A stretch of DNA of 7,023 nucleotides from the NCBI GenBank assembly GCA_964428195.1, contig CAYRXC010000034.1, forward strand, positions 1-7,023. The letters are read 5' to 3'. The DNA is from JAAYGD01 sp964428195. Its GTDB lineage: Bacteria > Bacillota_I > Bacilli_A > RF39 > UBA660. This document shows positions 6,062 through 7,023 of the stretch, piece by piece (positions within the stretch are counted from its first letter, which is position 1; the number at the start of each line of letters is the position of its first letter). The notes below the pieces were generated by a model. The model was not told where the DNA came from and did no database searches. It saw only the letters and a program-made list of their open reading frames with translations. The position numbers and the translations under genes are program-made.

Positions 6062-7023
6062 TTATTTAATTACTTTTGTAACTAATCCTGCTCCAACTGT
6101 ATGTCCACCTTCACGAATTGAGAAATTTGTTCCATTTTCAATTGCAATCGGATGTATCAATTCAACAGTCATAGATACTTTGTCTCCAGGCATAACCATT
6201 TCAACACCACTTGGTAATTCTACAACTCCTGTTACATCAGTAGTTCTAAAATAGAATTGTGGTCTATAGTTATTCATAAATGGAGTATGACGTCCACCTT
6301 CTTCTTTGCTTAATACGTATACTTCAGCTTCGAATTTAACATGAGGAGTAACTGTTCCTGGTTTAGCAAGAACTTGTCCTCTTTCAACTTCTTCTCTAGT
6401 AGTTCCACGTAATAATATTCCAGCATTATCTCCAGCTTGAGCTGAATCTAATTGTTTACGGAACATTTCTATTCCTGTAACTACAGTCTTCTTAGTATCT
6501 TTTAATCCTACTATTTCAACTTCTTCATTAAGCTTTAATTCTCCACGTTCTACACGTCCAGTTACTACTGTTCCACGTCCTGTAATTGTGAATACATCTT
6601 CAATTGACATTAAGAATGGTTTTGAAGTATCTCTCTCAGGAGTAGGAATCCATTCATCTACTGCCTTCATTAATTCTAATATTACTTCTTCTTGTTTAGC
6701 ATCGCCTTCAAGAGCTTTTAATGCAGATCCACGAAGTACTGGAGTATTGTCTCCATCAAAGTTATATGAAGTTAGTAATTCTCTTACTTCCATTTCAACT
6801 AAATCAAGTAATTCAGCATCTTCAACCATATCGCATTTATTCATGAATACTACCATTCTAGGTACTCCTACTTGACGAGCAAGTAATATGTGTTCACGAG
6901 TTTGAGCCATTGGTCCATCTGTTGCTGCAATAACTAATATTGCTCCATCCATTTGAGCAGCACCAGTAATCATGTTTTTAATATAGTCAGCATGTCCTGG
7001 ACAATCAACGTGTGCATAATGTC
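6062..7023 (-). CDS. tuf: Elongation factor Tu (5' end outside window)
   Basis: EF-Tu is the GTPase that carries aminoacyl-tRNA to the ribosome. The open frame runs past the ATG at 6973 to the window edge, and the residues before it (HYAHVDCPGHADYIKNM) are the conserved G3 region. That Met is therefore internal, and about 75 N-terminal residues with the P-loop and switch I lie beyond position 7023. Visible here are DCPGH with the catalytic His, the guanine-specificity motif NKCD, SALK, domain 2 (from about GRGTVVTGRVERG) and domain 3 with GGRHTPF and YRPQFYFRTTDVTG. The protein ends HTVGAGLVTKVIK. The C-terminal FSIREGG form is common in Bacillota. The stop codon lies two bases from a strong terminator, so nothing is cotranscribed after it. 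Confidence 0.97.
   Translation of the reverse strand, partial: HYAHVDCPGHADYIKNMITGAAQMDGAILVIAATDGPMAQTREHILLARQVGVPRMVVFMNKCDMVEDAELLDLVEMEVRELLTSYNFDGDNTPVLRGSALKALEGDAKQEEVILELMKAVDEWIPTPERDTSKPFLMSIEDVFTITGRGTVVTGRVERGELKLNEEVEIVGLKDTKKTVVTGIEMFRKQLDSAQAGDNAGILLRGTTREEVERGQVLAKPGTVTPHVKFEAEVYVLSKEEGGRHTPFMNNYRPQFYFRTTDVTGVVELPSGVEMVMPGDKVSMTVELIHPIAIENGTNFSIREGGHTVGAGLVTKVIK

Noticed and set aside
6588..6875. Plus-strand open frame of 95 codons within tuf
   Set aside because: It is antisense to conserved EF-Tu sequence; long shadow frames are usual opposite highly biased genes such as tuf.
6062..6973. EF-Tu start at the ATG at 6973
   Set aside because: The frame continues upstream with the conserved DCPGH region, so this Met is internal and the gene is simply cut by the window edge.

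Overview
The window is AT-rich (roughly 30% GC by eye) and densely coded. Intergenic gaps are short, Shine-Dalgarno sites are strong AGGAGG types, and the terminators are compact. A FemAB-family peptidoglycan branching enzyme, a Gram-positive style MurD, a SecA with a C-terminal SEC-C zinc motif and an EF-Tu ending in an FSIREGG-type C-terminus together point to a low-GC member of the Bacillota (Firmicutes) with a cell wall. Finer placement, for example among uncultured Bacilli or Clostridia, cannot be read safely from this stretch.

Layout, left to right. Positions 1-179 hold no intact gene. They contain a decayed SEC-C-like zinc-motif fragment on the minus strand (11-127), a 21-nt tandem repeat (64-105) and the first copy of a direct repeat (134-157). 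A minus-strand GNAT acetyltransferase follows (180-626). The 627-794 gap carries the GNAT ribosome binding site, the intrinsic terminator of secA (681-714) and a second, nearly identical direct-repeat copy (715-737). Next come secA (795-3305) and murD (3348-4682), both on the minus strand and 42 nt apart, which looks like a murD-secA operon. A 116-bp divergent control region separates murD from a plus-strand FemX/FemAB-like aminoacyltransferase (4799-6034). That gene converges on the tuf gene for EF-Tu (6062-7023, minus strand, 5' end beyond the window), and a single hairpin at 6035-6060 serves as terminator for both.

Functionally, murD and the FemAB gene act on the same pathway. MurD adds D-glutamate to UDP-MurNAc-L-Ala in the cytoplasm, and FemAB-type enzymes later attach tRNA-derived amino acids to the stem peptide of lipid-linked precursors. 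SecA drives export of proteins to the membrane and wall. EF-Tu delivers the same class of substrate, aminoacyl-tRNA, that FemAB enzymes use.

The least ordinary part is the left 850 bases. The GNAT gene lies between two 23/24-nt direct repeats, next to a secA 3' end with a local GC-rich patch, and has a broken second SEC-C end on its far side. This could be the scar of an element that integrated at the 3' end of secA. That reading is inference; the individual pieces are visible in the sequence.
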